Counted from the stretch's first letter, positions 7,886-17,115 are shown. The stretch: DNA of 64,000 nucleotides from Roseihalotalea indica (GCF_022458895.1 NZ_JAINFL010000001.1:310001-374000), one strand, 5' to 3'. A program made the numbers and translations. Notes: generated by a model from the sequence alone, not told the origin.

Positions 7886-8731
7886 ATGCAATTTTTTAAG
7901 GATGTTCTTTCTACAAAAACGTACCTTTCTAACCAAAAAGATCAACCCACAATTGGTTTAGTGCCTACGATGGGAGCCCTTCACCAAGGGCATCTGGCAT
8001 TACTAAAAGCGGCTCAGAGTGATAACGATGTCACTATATGCAGTATTTATGTAAACCCTACACAGTTTAATAATCCGGCTGATCTGGAAAAATACCCACG
8101 TACGTTAGAAAAAGATTTACAATTGTTAGAAAATGCTGGCTGCGATGCCGTGTTTTGCCCTACCGATGCAGAGATGTATCCCGAAGGTCGTAGTTCAGGG
8201 TTACGTTTAAGCTTCGGTCATCTGGATCAGGTGCTGGAGGGAGCTCACCGGCCGGGCCACTTTAGTGGAGTAGGAGTGGTAGTGGCAAAATTGCTCAATA
8301 TTATTCAACCCCACCGGGCTTACTTTGGGCAAAAAGACCTGCAACAGTTTGCGGTGATCCGGCAATTGGTAAATGATCTGTTTTTACCCGTAGAACTTGT
8401 TAGGGTTCCTATCGTACGAAACAGTGAAGGACTGGCGCTTTCTTCGCGAAACCAGCGCTTAAGCGAAGAGGAAGAGCATTTGGCGGCGCAACTGCATCAG
8501 GCTTTACAGAGAGCTCGTGACATGATGCAACAAGGAAGAGGCGCAGAAGATGCCAGGCAGGCTGCTTTACAGCAGTTGGCTAATTTTCCGGAGATACGGA
8601 TAGAATATTTGGAAGTGGTAGATGCCGAAAACTTTTGCCCACCCTCAGAAGAGAAACTTCAGCAAAGTCTGGCATTCTGCATAGCGGCTTTTGTGGGAGA
8701 AGTTCGACTCATTGATAATATTATCGTATAA
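7886..8731 (+). CDS. panC: Pantoate--beta-alanine ligase (pantothenate synthetase)
   Basis: A 281-residue protein of normal PanC length, joining pantoate and beta-alanine with ATP via a pantoyl-adenylate. Visible motifs are VPTMGALHQGH (HxGH, residues 33-36) and the PTQFNNPADLEKYPR substrate region. GQKDLQQFAVI and SSRNQRLSEEE, the KMSKS-equivalent SSRN loop, follow. It is divergent from the GT5-only gene and is followed by panD and a YbhN-type gene on the same strand, so pantothenate synthesis genes are grouped. Confidence 0.96.
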   Translation: MQFFKDVLSTKTYLSNQKDQPTIGLVPTMGALHQGHLALLKAAQSDNDVTICSIYVNPTQFNNPADLEKYPRTLEKDLQLLENAGCDAVFCPTDAEMYPEGRSSGLRLSFGHLDQVLEGAHRPGHFSGVGVVVAKLLNIIQPHRAYFGQKDLQQFAVIRQLVNDLFLPVELVRVPIVRNSEGLALSSRNQRLSEEEEHLAAQLHQALQRARDMMQQGRGAEDARQAALQQLANFPEIRIEYLEVVDAENFCPPSEEKLQQSLAFCIAAFVGEVRLIDNIIV

Positions 8732-8771
8732 ACAGCGGAACTAGCTACAAAAGAACCTTCGCCAAGAAAAT

Positions 8772-8788
8772 CGGGTGGGAAGCACCCC
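8772..8788. other. Small GC-rich stem-loop in the panC-panD gap
   Basis: GGGTG (8773-8777) and CACCC (8783-8787) pair around a 5-nt loop in the 122-bp gap. No T-run follows, so it is not a standard terminator. The gap also holds AGGTGA close before the panD ATG, an unusually Shine-Dalgarno-like sequence for this genome. No function is assigned. Confidence 0.25.
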
Positions 8789-8853
8789 GCCAGGAACACT
8801 CAACAAGGTCCGTATGTTAGTTCACATATATGATTAAGAGTAGGTGACATAAT

Positions 8854-9204
8854 ATGAATATAGAAGTTTTAAAGTCAAAAATTCATCGGGTAAAGATTAC
8901 GCAGGCCGAGCTTCATTATGTAGGCAGTATTACCATTGATGAAGAGCTTATGGAAGCGGCCAATTTAATTGAAGGAGAACGAGTGCAGATTGTTAATGTC
9001 AATAATGGAGAGCGTCTAGAGACCTACGTGATTCGTGGAGATCGCCGTAGCGGAATGATTTGCATGAATGGGCCAGCAGCCCGCAAAGTGCAGGTAGGCG
9101 ATATAGTCATTATCATTTCTTATGCATCTATGCCGGTAGAAGAAGCAAAAGTCTTTCAACCCACCATTATTTTCCCTGATCAGAATAACCGACTGATGCA
9201 TTAA
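8854..9204 (+). CDS. panD: Aspartate 1-decarboxylase
   Basis: A 116-residue proenzyme that self-cleaves at Gly24-Ser25 (motif HYVGSITID) to make the pyruvoyl cofactor. It then decarboxylates aspartate to beta-alanine for PanC. Conserved features include Lys9 near the N-terminus, Tyr58 in the [12 protein letters not shown] segment and [19 protein letters not shown]. Length is normal. It lies 122 bp after panC and 3 bp before the YbhN-type gene, consistent with one operon. Confidence 0.96.
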   Translation: MNIEVLKSKIHRVKITQAELHYVGSITIDEELMEAANLIEGERVQIVNVNNGERLETYVIRGDRRSGMICMNGPAARKVQVGDIVIIISYASMPVEEAKVFQPTIIFPDQNNRLMH

Positions 9205-9207
9205 TCA

Positions 9208-10251
9208 ATGGCTGTATCAACAACCCTCAAGAATGTGTTGAAATACAGCCTGTCACTGGCTATTGCCGGTGGTTTGCTGTGGCTGGTATTCCATAATATG
9301 GATGCTGCTACTATTATAGCAAAGTTGCAGGAAGTACATTACCAATGGATAGTGCTCGCCATTCTGATCTTTATCACCAGCCATGTTATCCGAGCCTATC
9401 GCTGGAACCTCATGCTGGCTCCTTTGGGCTATCGCCACCTTACCACTTTTCGCACACTAATGGCGGTGCTGGTAGGGTACTTCGCCAACTTGATTATTCC
9501 TCGAATGGGCGAGGTAAGCCGCTGTGGAGTAATGCGCCGTTTGGAAAAAGTGCCGGTAACAACCTCACTAGGAACAGTAGTAGCCGAGCGAGTTGTTGAT
9601 TTGGCTTCCCTGTTACTATTGATGGCGGTATTATTCTTAACCGAGTTTCAGCGCCTCAGCAATTTTATTACAGGTTTCTGGCAAGATAAATTTAGTAGTT
9701 TGGGTGAAAGTGTGTTTGCTATCTATGTGATTGCCGGGGTTGCTATCATTTTGCTGTTGGGCCTGTATCTGCTAGGTAGGGCGTATCATCATAAATTGAA
9801 GCAGAACGCTTTATTTCAAAAAGCACAGACACTGATGCGGGAAGTGCTGCGAGGCATGACCAGTATTAGCAAGATTGAGAAAAAAGGGCAGTTCTGGCTG
9901 GCTACTCTCTTTCTATGGACCATGTATTTCCTGATGTCGTATGTGGTATTTTTTGCTATTCCCGAAACGGTTTCGTTGGGAGTAAGTGCGGGATTGTCAG
10001 TATTAGTAATGGGTAGTCTGGGTATGGCAGCACCCGTGCAGGGAGGCTTTGGAACTTTCCATGCTTTAGTAAGCGGTGTGCTTATGCTATATGGTGTTAG
10101 CCAAAGTGATGGTGTTTTATTTGCTACACTAGTACATGGCATGCAAACTATTTCATTCATTCTTTTAGGAGCATTTGCCTTTTTTATGGTATCCGTACTT
10201 TCCGCTAAAAGTGCTAAAGAAAAACCTTCCGAAGCGCAGGCATCTTCCTAA
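9208..10251 (+). CDS. YbhN/UPF0104 (LPG-synthase TM-region-like) membrane protein
   Basis: A 347-residue polytopic membrane protein with about eight helices. It has the family motif region ANLIIPRMGEVSRCGVMRRL, followed by SLGTVVAERVVDL, and later AAPVQGGFGTFHALV. These are hallmarks of the flippase-like domain found in YbhN and in the membrane half of MprF. It lacks the cytosolic aminoacyl-transferase domain, so it probably moves or binds a lipid rather than synthesising lysyl-PG. It follows panD by 3 bp. A second, divergent member is encoded at 60776. Confidence 0.85.
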   Translation: MAVSTTLKNVLKYSLSLAIAGGLLWLVFHNMDAATIIAKLQEVHYQWIVLAILIFITSHVIRAYRWNLMLAPLGYRHLTTFRTLMAVLVGYFANLIIPRMGEVSRCGVMRRLEKVPVTTSLGTVVAERVVDLASLLLLMAVLFLTEFQRLSNFITGFWQDKFSSLGESVFAIYVIAGVAIILLLGLYLLGRAYHHKLKQNALFQKAQTLMREVLRGMTSISKIEKKGQFWLATLFLWTMYFLMSYVVFFAIPETVSLGVSAGLSVLVMGSLGMAAPVQGGFGTFHALVSGVLMLYGVSQSDGVLFATLVHGMQTISFILLGAFAFFMVSVLSAKSAKEKPSEAQASS

Positions 10252-10366
10252 AAGTAGAATTTTTTAAAGTATTTTGTTGTTTTTTAGTAGCAACCTTGCG
10301 ATAGGTATTTTCGTTGAAATGCAACGATACATCTATTAGTATCAATCTAGTTTAATACAAACAAAT

Positions 10367-11071
10367 ATGTCTATATACATTATATTATTTATAGGAGTAG
10401 CAATTCTGAGCTTTGCCGTAAGCCAGAAACTGAAGAATAAATTCAGGAAATACTCCCAGATACGGTGGAATGCGGATTTGACGGGGCGCGAAATTGCTGA
10501 GCAAATGCTGCGAGATAACGGTATTCACGATGTAAAAGTAGTATCAGTGCCAGGTCGCTTATCCGATCATTATAATCCCGCAACGCAAACAGTAAACTTG
10601 AGTGAAGAGGTATACCATGGGCGGTCGGCGGCGGCGGCGGCAGTGGCTGCGCATGAGTGTGGTCACGCTGTGCAGCACGCAACTGCATACAGTTTCCTTG
10701 AGTTTCGTTCAGCCATGGTTCCGGTACAGAACGTCAGTGCGCGGATTTTGAACATGGTTGTATTATTGCTCTTTTTCGGGGGGGCATTTGTCTTTGGGAT
10801 GAATGGCGGCTTCTTTAATATCGCCATACTGGTTATTATTGGCTGTTACGCAGTTATTACCTTGTTTTCACTGGTAACCCTGCCTGTAGAGTTTGATGCC
10901 AGTAAAAGGGCACTAGCCTGGATACAGGAAAGAAATATTGCTTCGCCTAATGAGTACGGTATGGCCAAAGACGCTCTTAAGTGGGCCGCTATGACGTACC
11001 TGGTAGCTGCACTAGGCTCTATTGTTGGTCTGATGTACTGGATTTCCATATATCTTGGTGGCCGCGACTAG
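10367..11071 (+). CDS. YugP-type zinc metallopeptidase, membrane-bound
   Basis: A 234-residue protein with an N-terminal membrane helix, a cytosolic or periplasmic peptidase segment and two or three further helices (about residues 122-165 and 200-228). The zinc site AAHECGHAVQHA places HECGH at residues 96-100, and PVEFDASKRAL contributes the downstream acidic ligand region. It matches the YugP/neutral zinc metallopeptidase 2 family, whose substrates are unknown. The gene is monocistronic and ends in a clear terminator. Confidence 0.88.
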   Translation: MSIYIILFIGVAILSFAVSQKLKNKFRKYSQIRWNADLTGREIAEQMLRDNGIHDVKVVSVPGRLSDHYNPATQTVNLSEEVYHGRSAAAAAVAAHECGHAVQHATAYSFLEFRSAMVPVQNVSARILNMVVLLLFFGGAFVFGMNGGFFNIAILVIIGCYAVITLFSLVTLPVEFDASKRALAWIQERNIASPNEYGMAKDALKWAAMTYLVAALGSIVGLMYWISIYLGGRD

Positions 11072-11097
11072 TTAGGAGAACTATTTACAAAATATGC

Positions 11098-11133
11098 AAA
11101 AGCACTTTTGTCACTGGCGAAAGTGCTTTTTTT
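11098..11133 (+). terminator. Intrinsic terminator after the YugP-type gene
   Basis: Arms AAAGCACTTT (11099-11108) and AAAGTGCTTT (11120-11129) are perfect inverted repeats, followed by Ts to 11133. Confidence 0.85.
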
Positions 11134-11207
11134 ATATCCGGGGTTCTCAGTATATTGCATAATACTCGGCATGCATACTAGTTTTAAATTCTAAATATAA
11201 AAATACC

Positions 11208-12347
11208 ATGAACTTTGAACTGACAGAGGAGCATAAAGCAGTACAGGAAGCTGCTCGTGATTTTGCTCAGACCGAACTTCTGCCTGGCGTTATTGAGCGG
11301 GATGAAAAACAACAGTTTCCCACTGAGCAAATCAAGAAGATGGGAGAACTCGGTTTTATGGGAATGATGGTAGACCCCAAATATAATGGTGGCGGTATGG
11401 ATACCAAGTCTTACGTATTGGCTATGGAGGAAATCTCTAAAGTAGATGCTTCCGCTTCGGTGTGCATGTCAGTAAATAATTCGCTGGTTTGCTGGGGACT
11501 GGAAAAATATGGAACCGAAGAGCAAAAAGAGAAATACCTGACCCGGCTGGCTACCGGAGAAATTATAGGGGCTTTCTGCTTATCCGAGCCCGAAGCAGGT
11601 TCGGACGCCACCTCTCAAAAAACTACGGCCATAGATAAAGGCGATTACTACTTATTAAATGGTACGAAAAATTGGATCACCAATGGTAGCAGCGCTTCGG
11701 TGTATCTGGTTATAGCCCAAACCGAGCCGGAAAAAGGATATAAAGGAATTAATGCGCTGATTGTTGAACGAGGCTGGGATGGATTTGTACTAGGCAAAAA
11801 AGAAAACAAAATGGGCATTCGGGCGTCAGATACTCACTCATTGATGTTTACCGATGTAAAAGTACCCAAAGCCAATCGCATTGGAGACAATGGGTTTGGC
11901 TTTAAGTTCGCCATGTCGGTACTGAACGGCGGGCGCATTGGTATTGCTTCACAGGCATTAGGCATCGCTTCTGGCGCACTCGAGCTGTCATTGAAGTATG
12001 CCCAGGAGCGTAAATCATTTGGAAAAGAGTTGGTACAGCATCAAGGTATACAGTTTAAACTGGCCGAAATGGCTACTCAGGTTGAAGCTGCTCGCCTGCT
12101 GTGTCTTCAGGCGGCTGATCTAAAAGATCGGGGCCTGCCCTATGCAAAGCAGAGCGCAATGGCTAAATTATTCGCATCGCAAGTAGCAATGGAAGCATCT
12201 ACCGAGGCTGTGCAGATACACGGCGGGTACGGTTATGTTAAGGAATATCATGTGGAACGGCTAATGCGAGATGCGAAAATTACTCAGATTTACGAGGGCA
12301 CTTCCGAAATTCAGAAAATTGTAATCTCCCGAGAATTGCTCAGATAG
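11208..12347 (+). CDS. Acyl-CoA dehydrogenase (short-chain type)
   Basis: A 379-residue FAD enzyme that removes two hydrogens from an acyl-CoA and passes electrons to ETF. Motifs include LSEPEAGSDA, TKNWITNGS, the QIHGGYGYVKEYHVER region and QIYEGTSEIQK with the catalytic glutamate at residue 363. The overall pattern is closest to butyryl/short-chain acyl-CoA dehydrogenases; chain length is not proven. No ETF genes are adjacent. The AraC-type regulator downstream has its own promoter and is separated by 163 bp. Confidence 0.93.
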   Translation: MNFELTEEHKAVQEAARDFAQTELLPGVIERDEKQQFPTEQIKKMGELGFMGMMVDPKYNGGGMDTKSYVLAMEEISKVDASASVCMSVNNSLVCWGLEKYGTEEQKEKYLTRLATGEIIGAFCLSEPEAGSDATSQKTTAIDKGDYYLLNGTKNWITNGSSASVYLVIAQTEPEKGYKGINALIVERGWDGFVLGKKENKMGIRASDTHSLMFTDVKVPKANRIGDNGFGFKFAMSVLNGGRIGIASQALGIASGALELSLKYAQERKSFGKELVQHQGIQFKLAEMATQVEAARLLCLQAADLKDRGLPYAKQSAMAKLFASQVAMEASTEAVQIHGGYGYVKEYHVERLMRDAKITQIYEGTSEIQKIVISRELLR

Positions 12348-12419
12348 GTGATTTTTGTGTAATGTTTCTCACTAAAAGTGAAAAATTTTGTATTTTTGTG
12401 TATAAGAATACAACAAATA

Positions 12420-12450
12420 TTTGTAAAGTTACATAAGTTTCGTAATTTTG
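12420..12450 (+). promoter_or_regulatory. Bacteroidota-type promoter of the AraC-family gene
   Basis: TTTG (12420-12423), a 19-bp spacer and TAATTTTG (12443-12450) match the -33/-7 consensus TTTG-N19-TAnnTTTG. Transcription would start near 12457, about 54 bp before the ATG. A second -7-like TATTTTTG lies at 12391-12398. Confidence 0.6.
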
Positions 12451-12510
12451 ACTATCTTAAATCTACCAAAGAAACTTATATATTCTACACAAAATTAGCG
12501 ATTTACACGA

Positions 12511-13434
12511 ATGGAAGACTATAATAAAATTATTGAGTCCCTCAGCGTTCGATTTATCAAGTCCAAAAACATCAGAATCTTACAACCTGTCAGGATTCAG
12601 AATTATTACGATGTCGAGAATTCGATTTTGATCCTAAATCGGGGCGAAATCCACTATGGCGAGGACGATGATGTAGTAACGGGAGGGAGTATCCTATTTA
12701 TTCCGGGAGGCAAAATGATCTCTCTAACCTATGGCTCAGGTGACCCGGTGACGCTTTCAAACGACGACTTCATCAATAATAAGGAGTTGTATTTCCAGTC
12801 TCTGGAAACAACCGATGTAACCAAGCTTGAAGCTGAAAACTACAGCTTTATCAATTTTGAGGCAAAGGTTTTTGATTCGGTAAATTTCTTTGCATCTCTA
12901 GATATTCCGCCGTTTGAAATTAAGGATAATCCTCGCATTGTAGAGATCATAAAAGATATTACTAACGAGAACAACTCAGATACGCCGGGAAAAGACCGTA
13001 TTATTAAGCTTAGCACTGAGCGATTGGTGATTGAGATTGTACGGCATATTCTGGAGACTCGTATGTTTGTGGAACAACTGGCCACGAACAGCACATACTT
13101 CAAAGATCCTCGCCTGATCGATATTTTCGCCTACATCAAAAACAATATCGGTGGTGATCTTTCTAATAAAGTGTTGGCCAGCGTTGCCAATGTTTCGGAA
13201 GATTACGTTGGGCAATACTTTAAAATGCTGACTGGCATCAATCCTCAGGATTATATTGAATACCAACGGATGGAGCATGCAGTAAACCTGCTGAGAACCA
13301 CCAAGAAAAGCATTCGCGAAATTGGCAAAGAAGTGGGATACAAAGATACTGCGTATTTCTGCCGCCGGTTTAAAATGATGTTCGGAATTCCTGCTGGCAA
13401 AATGCGCCGCCGTGAGTCTCTTATGAACGTTTAG
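12511..13434 (+). CDS. AraC-family transcriptional regulator
   Basis: A 307-residue protein. The N-terminal ~90 residues form a cupin-like sensor segment (SILILNRGEIHYGEDDD, then GGSILFIPGGKMISL). The last ~100 residues hold two helix-turn-helix motifs: NKVLASVANVSEDYVGQYFK and IREIGKEVGYKDTAYFCRRF. The RRFKMMFGIPAGKMRR end fits the AraC/XylS C-terminal domain. The ligand and targets are unknown; the upstream acyl-CoA dehydrogenase is a possible target only by proximity. The gene is bounded by a good promoter and a strong terminator. Confidence 0.9.
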   Translation: MEDYNKIIESLSVRFIKSKNIRILQPVRIQNYYDVENSILILNRGEIHYGEDDDVVTGGSILFIPGGKMISLTYGSGDPVTLSNDDFINNKELYFQSLETTDVTKLEAENYSFINFEAKVFDSVNFFASLDIPPFEIKDNPRIVEIIKDITNENNSDTPGKDRIIKLSTERLVIEIVRHILETRMFVEQLATNSTYFKDPRLIDIFAYIKNNIGGDLSNKVLASVANVSEDYVGQYFKMLTGINPQDYIEYQRMEHAVNLLRTTKKSIREIGKEVGYKDTAYFCRRFKMMFGIPAGKMRRRESLMNV

Positions 13435-13460
13435 CGAATTACTACACGATTTAACAATCT

Positions 13461-13487
13461 AGCCCGGCCACCTACCGGGCTTTTTTT
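13461..13487 (+). terminator. Intrinsic terminator after the AraC-family gene
   Basis: AGCCCGG (13461-13467) pairs with CCGGGCT (13475-13481) and is followed by seven Ts (13481-13487). The T-run touches the stop codon of the convergent mgsA. Confidence 0.88.
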
Positions 13488-13944
13488 ACGGCTTTTTGGG
13501 CACCGAGCGTTGTAGATAAGAAGTGAAATTAGGCTCGGTGCGTTCGTAGGCATCGGCCAATGAGGCAGAGGCAAACAAAAAATTAGCCGATGCCCGGTTG
13601 CAGGCAAACGGAATATCCCAGGTAACAGCAATCCGAAGTAAAGCTTTCACGTCCGGGTCGTGGGGTTGTGGCTCCAGGGGGTCCCAAAAGAAAACCAGAA
13701 AATCAATTTCACCTTCGGCAATCTTCGCCCCAATTTGCTGATCTCCTCCCAAAGGTCCGCTAAGCAGCTTACGAATCTGAAGCGACCCTACATCCTGAGT
13801 TCCTTCCTGCAAATAAGTGCCCGTAGTGCCGGTGGCGTATAGCTGGTAATTTACCATTAGATCAATGTGGGCGCGAACCCAATCTAATAATTCAGGCTTT
13901 TTATTGTCATGGGCCACTAAGGCAACCGTTTTTTTTCCTTTCAT
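13486..13944 (-). CDS. mgsA: Methylglyoxal synthase
   Basis: A 152-residue enzyme converting dihydroxyacetone phosphate to methylglyoxal and phosphate, a bypass that relieves sugar-phosphate stress. Conserved features are ALVAHDNKK (His12-Asp13), SGPLGGDQQIGAKIAEG (catalytic Asp68) and FFWDPLEPQPHDPDVKALLR (His95, Asp98). The usual TAD near the C-terminus reads SAN here, a mild deviation. It starts 12 bp after the DUF2071 gene, so the two probably form one operon. Confidence 0.93.
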   Translation of the reverse strand: MKGKKTVALVAHDNKKPELLDWVRAHIDLMVNYQLYATGTTGTYLQEGTQDVGSLQIRKLLSGPLGGDQQIGAKIAEGEIDFLVFFWDPLEPQPHDPDVKALLRIAVTWDIPFACNRASANFLFASASLADAYERTEPNFTSYLQRSVPKKP

Positions 13945-13956
13945 TAGTAAAAGAAG

Positions 13957-14694
13957 TTAAGCATTAAAGGTGATCTTTGAACCCTTTCGGACAATTACTT
14001 CAGACCCCTCGGCTATAAACACCGAGTCAGGTTCTTGGCTAAGGTACGGAACAAAGGGTAAACCATACAAGGCCTCAATCTGATAGTTAGCTTGGAAATC
14101 GATGACTGGGTAATATGACCAGGGTGGGTGCTCCACCCCATACTCCATTGTGATGTCCGAGCTATAGGCATTGTAACCCCAGTAATGTTCGGCAATAAAT
14201 TCTTCAATAGAGCCTTCTGCCATAGGTCGAACAGCGGGTTTGGCTTTAGCGCGAATAAAGTTCTGCCCGCTTTTTGTCCATTCGTAGGCAACTTTCAGCT
14301 CCTGAGTATCGGGTAGAATTTGATGGTGCATGGGAGAGTAGGCATAGTGCTCATGGTACGCCAGATTGGCCAACCAGGCAATAGCCCGACGAGGTACGAT
14401 CTCGCTGATAAAAGAAGTGCCTCTGCGCCAACCATCATTAGTCTTATAGCGAACATAAAAGCGGAGGTTAACTTCGGTAAAGTTCCGGTGGAAAGGAACC
14501 GGGATACCGAGCACCCGAGTATCTAAGAATCTGAATCCCACAATACTGGCATACGTTTTTCCTTTATAAAAATCCAACTCGGTGCCCGGTGGAACATACG
14601 GTTTCAGAACATCAGGGTCAACCACATAGTTGGCCATTAATAGATACTTCCAGTAAGCAGTCAGGAATATGGATTTTTGTGAGGAGGGTGGCAT
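13957..14694 (-). CDS. YqjF/DUF2071 family protein
   Basis: A 245-residue soluble protein of the DUF2071 (YqjF) family. The family pattern is visible in YWKYLLMANYVVDPDVLKPY, then VPPGTELDFYKGKTYASIVG and later VNLRFYVRYKTNDGWRRG, resembling the acetoacetate decarboxylase-like fold. No catalytic role is established. It probably shares a transcript with mgsA, 12 bp downstream. Confidence 0.82.
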   Translation of the reverse strand: MPPSSQKSIFLTAYWKYLLMANYVVDPDVLKPYVPPGTELDFYKGKTYASIVGFRFLDTRVLGIPVPFHRNFTEVNLRFYVRYKTNDGWRRGTSFISEIVPRRAIAWLANLAYHEHYAYSPMHHQILPDTQELKVAYEWTKSGQNFIRAKAKPAVRPMAEGSIEEFIAEHYWGYNAYSSDITMEYGVEHPPWSYYPVIDFQANYQIEALYGLPFVPYLSQEPDSVFIAEGSEVIVRKGSKITFNA

Positions 14695-14780
14695 AAGCGT
14701 AAAATAGATAAATGTAGTAGAGTTTGTTCCGATAATTATGTAAGAAACAATTTTCTTTTGAGAATCTTATCTGACTATTC

Positions 14781-14815
14781 AGCAGGAGGTCGGTCTTTCC
14801 CTATAGCCTCCTGCT
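14781..14815. other. Perfect 9-bp inverted repeat between yigZ and yqjF
   Basis: AGCAGGAGG (14781-14789) and CCTCCTGCT (14807-14815) form a 9-bp stem with a 17-nt loop. No T-run follows on either strand, so it is not a clear intrinsic terminator. The remainder of the 175-bp gap has nothing I recognise. Confidence 0.4.
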
Positions 14816-14869
14816 GGCTGCCAACTGCTTCCTGGTACGCCTTTAAAAGAAAATCATAATAATGTCTAA

Positions 14870-15475
14870 TTAAAGTGTAACCTTTACATGCTTCAGTTCT
14901 GAGAACAACGAAATGATTGTATCAAACTGGCTTAAGCGAACCGATAAATGATACTGACAGGTTTCGGCGAAAATCTGATCTACAATAGTGACCTGATGCT
15001 GGTCAACTATCGGCATGACATTGCCGGTAACAGCATAATCAAATTCTATAGTGAAAGTACGCTCAATAAATTTTTCTACAATACTACTATTGATCAGAGC
15101 ATCTTCGGCGGCGGTTTTGTATGCATTGATTAAGCCGCTTACTCCCAGCTTGGTCCCGCCAAAATAGCGAACGACTACTACGAGTACATCATGTAGCTGA
15201 TAAGAGCGGATTTGTCCCAGGATCGGGTCTCCGGCAGAATGAGCAGGTTCACCGGCATCGCTCGCCCGATAAGTTTCCTCCTGACCTTCCTGTGGTTTTA
15301 GTATAAAGGCATAGCAGTGATGCCGGGCATTATAATGAAGCTTTTTTAATTCATCCAACCTTTCTTTCACCTGATCTTCAGAAATAACTGGGTAAGCAAA
15401 AGCTAAAAATTTACTCCCCTTCTCCTTGTAAAAACCCTCAGAAGTAGTACTAATTGTTTGGTAGCGGTCATTCAT
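14870..15475 (-). CDS. YigZ/IMPACT family protein
   Basis: A 201-residue protein with the IMPACT N-terminal domain: KEKGSKFLAFAYPV, the RHHCYAF box, SDAGEPAHSAGDPIL and VVVVRYFGGTKLGVSGLI. The C-terminal DUF1949-like ferredoxin fold follows. Family members in yeast act on Gcn1 in translational control; bacterial YigZ has no settled function. It is expressed from its own unit downstream of the NAD(P)HX repair gene on the same strand. Confidence 0.9.
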   Translation of the reverse strand: MNDRYQTISTTSEGFYKEKGSKFLAFAYPVISEDQVKERLDELKKLHYNARHHCYAFILKPQEGQEETYRASDAGEPAHSAGDPILGQIRSYQLHDVLVVVVRYFGGTKLGVSGLINAYKTAAEDALINSSIVEKFIERTFTIEFDYAVTGNVMPIVDQHQVTIVDQIFAETCQYHLSVRLSQFDTIISLFSELKHVKVTL

Positions 15476-15591
15476 AAATAGTTGTTGAGCCCGAACTAGA
15501 CTACAATATAGCAGTATGGCGGTTGTGGCAAGCGAGGAACATGAATTGCTCGCCTGCCAGAAATGTATTCTTAGCTAACTCACGATCTGCC

Positions 15592-17115
15592 TCAGTATAA
15601 AGTCTTAAAGGCTGAGCCTAAATGAGCTATGAGGTCAGATGCAATCATGGCTTCCTGGCTTAACTGCTCGGCGGCCAGATTACCGGCTAGCCCATGAAGG
15701 TATACGCCCAGCATGGCGGCAGATAGAGAGTCGTATTTTTGAGAAATCATAGCGGTAAGAATGCCGGTAAGTACATCGCCTGTGCCTCCGGTAGCCATAC
15801 CCGGATTTCCCGTGCTGTTAAAGTAAATATTGCCATCGGGGGTTCCAATAGCGGTATGTGATCCTTTAAGGGTGACATATACTTGATATGTTTGACAAAA
15901 CTCTTTCAGCAGGTCTAGCCGGTGAAAGTCATTTTGGGCCTTTTCGGTAAGCCGTTCAAATTCTTTAGGGTGAGGAGTCAGGATAGAATCCTGGGGAATT
16001 AGCTTTAGTAATTCACGATTTTTTCCGCAGATATTGAGCGCATCTGCATCCAGTACCATCCGCATGTTGCGAGCATGCGCATGTTCTAGTAAGGATCGCA
16101 CAGCTTTCACGGTAACTTCTTCTGTACCAAGGCCGGGGCCAATGCCAATGACATCGTAATTTTCCAGATCGGTGCGCCCTTCCTGGGTCAGATTGGTAAA
16201 ATGGTGTTCATCATCATCTACCGTGGTCATCGCTTCCGGTATGGCAATTTGCATGATTTCATAACCACATCGGGGAACATGCACGGTGAGCAGGCCCACT
16301 CCGCTTTTAGCACAGGCACTACTGCACAGCACGGCGGCGCCCATTTTTCCGTAGCTTCCACTGATCAAAATGGTTTTACCATAGTCGCCTTTGTGCGAGT
16401 GCCATTTGCGCTTTTGGCGTAGTTCCTTCATCCAGTCGTGTGTGAGATAATGGTAGCGCGTATCCACGTTTTGCAGAAAATCAGCATCCATCCCAATATC
16501 CAAGGTGGCCCAGTCGCCCACGTACTGCTCATTATGCGGGAGCAGAAAGGCTAGTTTAGGCAACTGAAAAGTATACGTAAAATCAGCCTTTACAATAGGA
16601 TTATCCTCTTCCGTAGCTTTATCGGCAAACAGCCCAGAGGGAATGTCTACTGCCACAATGGTGTGCCCTGCCTGGTTCATCAATTGTACCACATCGGCAT
16701 ATAAGCCTTCTAAAGGACGGCTGAGCCCGGAGCCAAACAAAGCATCAATGATAATACCTGGAAAAGAAAAGTCTGGAAGTTGCGAAGGGTTTTCAATACG
16801 TTGAACTGATGAATATTCGGCCAGTCGCTTCAGGTTAGCTTCAAAATCATCAGAGCCGGTTTTGGTACCAATAATAAATACTGACACATCGTAACGTTGG
16901 GCTAATAGCTTACGGGCAATTGCCAGGCCATCACCTCCATTATTGCCCAGGCCACAAAAGATGTAAATGGGGCAGTTGTGTTCTGGAAATTGCTGTACAA
17001 ACCGTTGGGTAAATCGTTGAGTGGCTCGTTCCATCAGGTCAATAGAAGCAATAGGTTCTTTCTGTATGGTAGCTTTATCAGCTTCGCGAATTTGCGAGGC
17101 GGTAAGTATTTTCAT
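15592..17115 (-). CDS. nnr: Bifunctional NAD(P)HX epimerase / ADP-dependent dehydratase
   Basis: A 507-residue two-domain repair enzyme for hydrated NADH/NADPH. The N-terminal YjeF epimerase domain (about 1-215) shows CGLGNNGGDGLAIARKL. The C-terminal ribokinase-like dehydratase domain (about 230-507) shows TPHPKEFERL and GNPGMATGGTGDVLTG. I placed the start at the ATG giving MKILTASQIREAD; a TTG two codons upstream is less likely. Length and domain order are those of fused bacterial Nnr. Confidence 0.95.
   Translation of the reverse strand: MKILTASQIREADKATIQKEPIASIDLMERATQRFTQRFVQQFPEHNCPIYIFCGLGNNGGDGLAIARKLLAQRYDVSVFIIGTKTGSDDFEANLKRLAEYSSVQRIENPSQLPDFSFPGIIIDALFGSGLSRPLEGLYADVVQLMNQAGHTIVAVDIPSGLFADKATEEDNPIVKADFTYTFQLPKLAFLLPHNEQYVGDWATLDIGMDADFLQNVDTRYHYLTHDWMKELRQKRKWHSHKGDYGKTILISGSYGKMGAAVLCSSACAKSGVGLLTVHVPRCGYEIMQIAIPEAMTTVDDDEHHFTNLTQEGRTDLENYDVIGIGPGLGTEEVTVKAVRSLLEHAHARNMRMVLDADALNICGKNRELLKLIPQDSILTPHPKEFERLTEKAQNDFHRLDLLKEFCQTYQVYVTLKGSHTAIGTPDGNIYFNSTGNPGMATGGTGDVLTGILTAMISQKYDSLSAAMLGVYLHGLAGNLAAEQLSQEAMIASDLIAHLGSAFKTLY

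Noticed and set aside
8732..8853. Possible riboswitch or small RNA in the panC-panD gap
   Set aside because: Only one short stem is seen and no known riboswitch core can be recognised.
11208..12347. Acyl-CoA dehydrogenase as glutaryl-CoA dehydrogenase of the lysine route
   Set aside because: Motifs are closer to short-chain acyl-CoA dehydrogenases and it lies 15 kb from the lysine genes.
14781..14815. Hairpin as an intrinsic terminator for yigZ
   Set aside because: The stem is perfect but no T-run follows on either strand; kept only as an inverted repeat.
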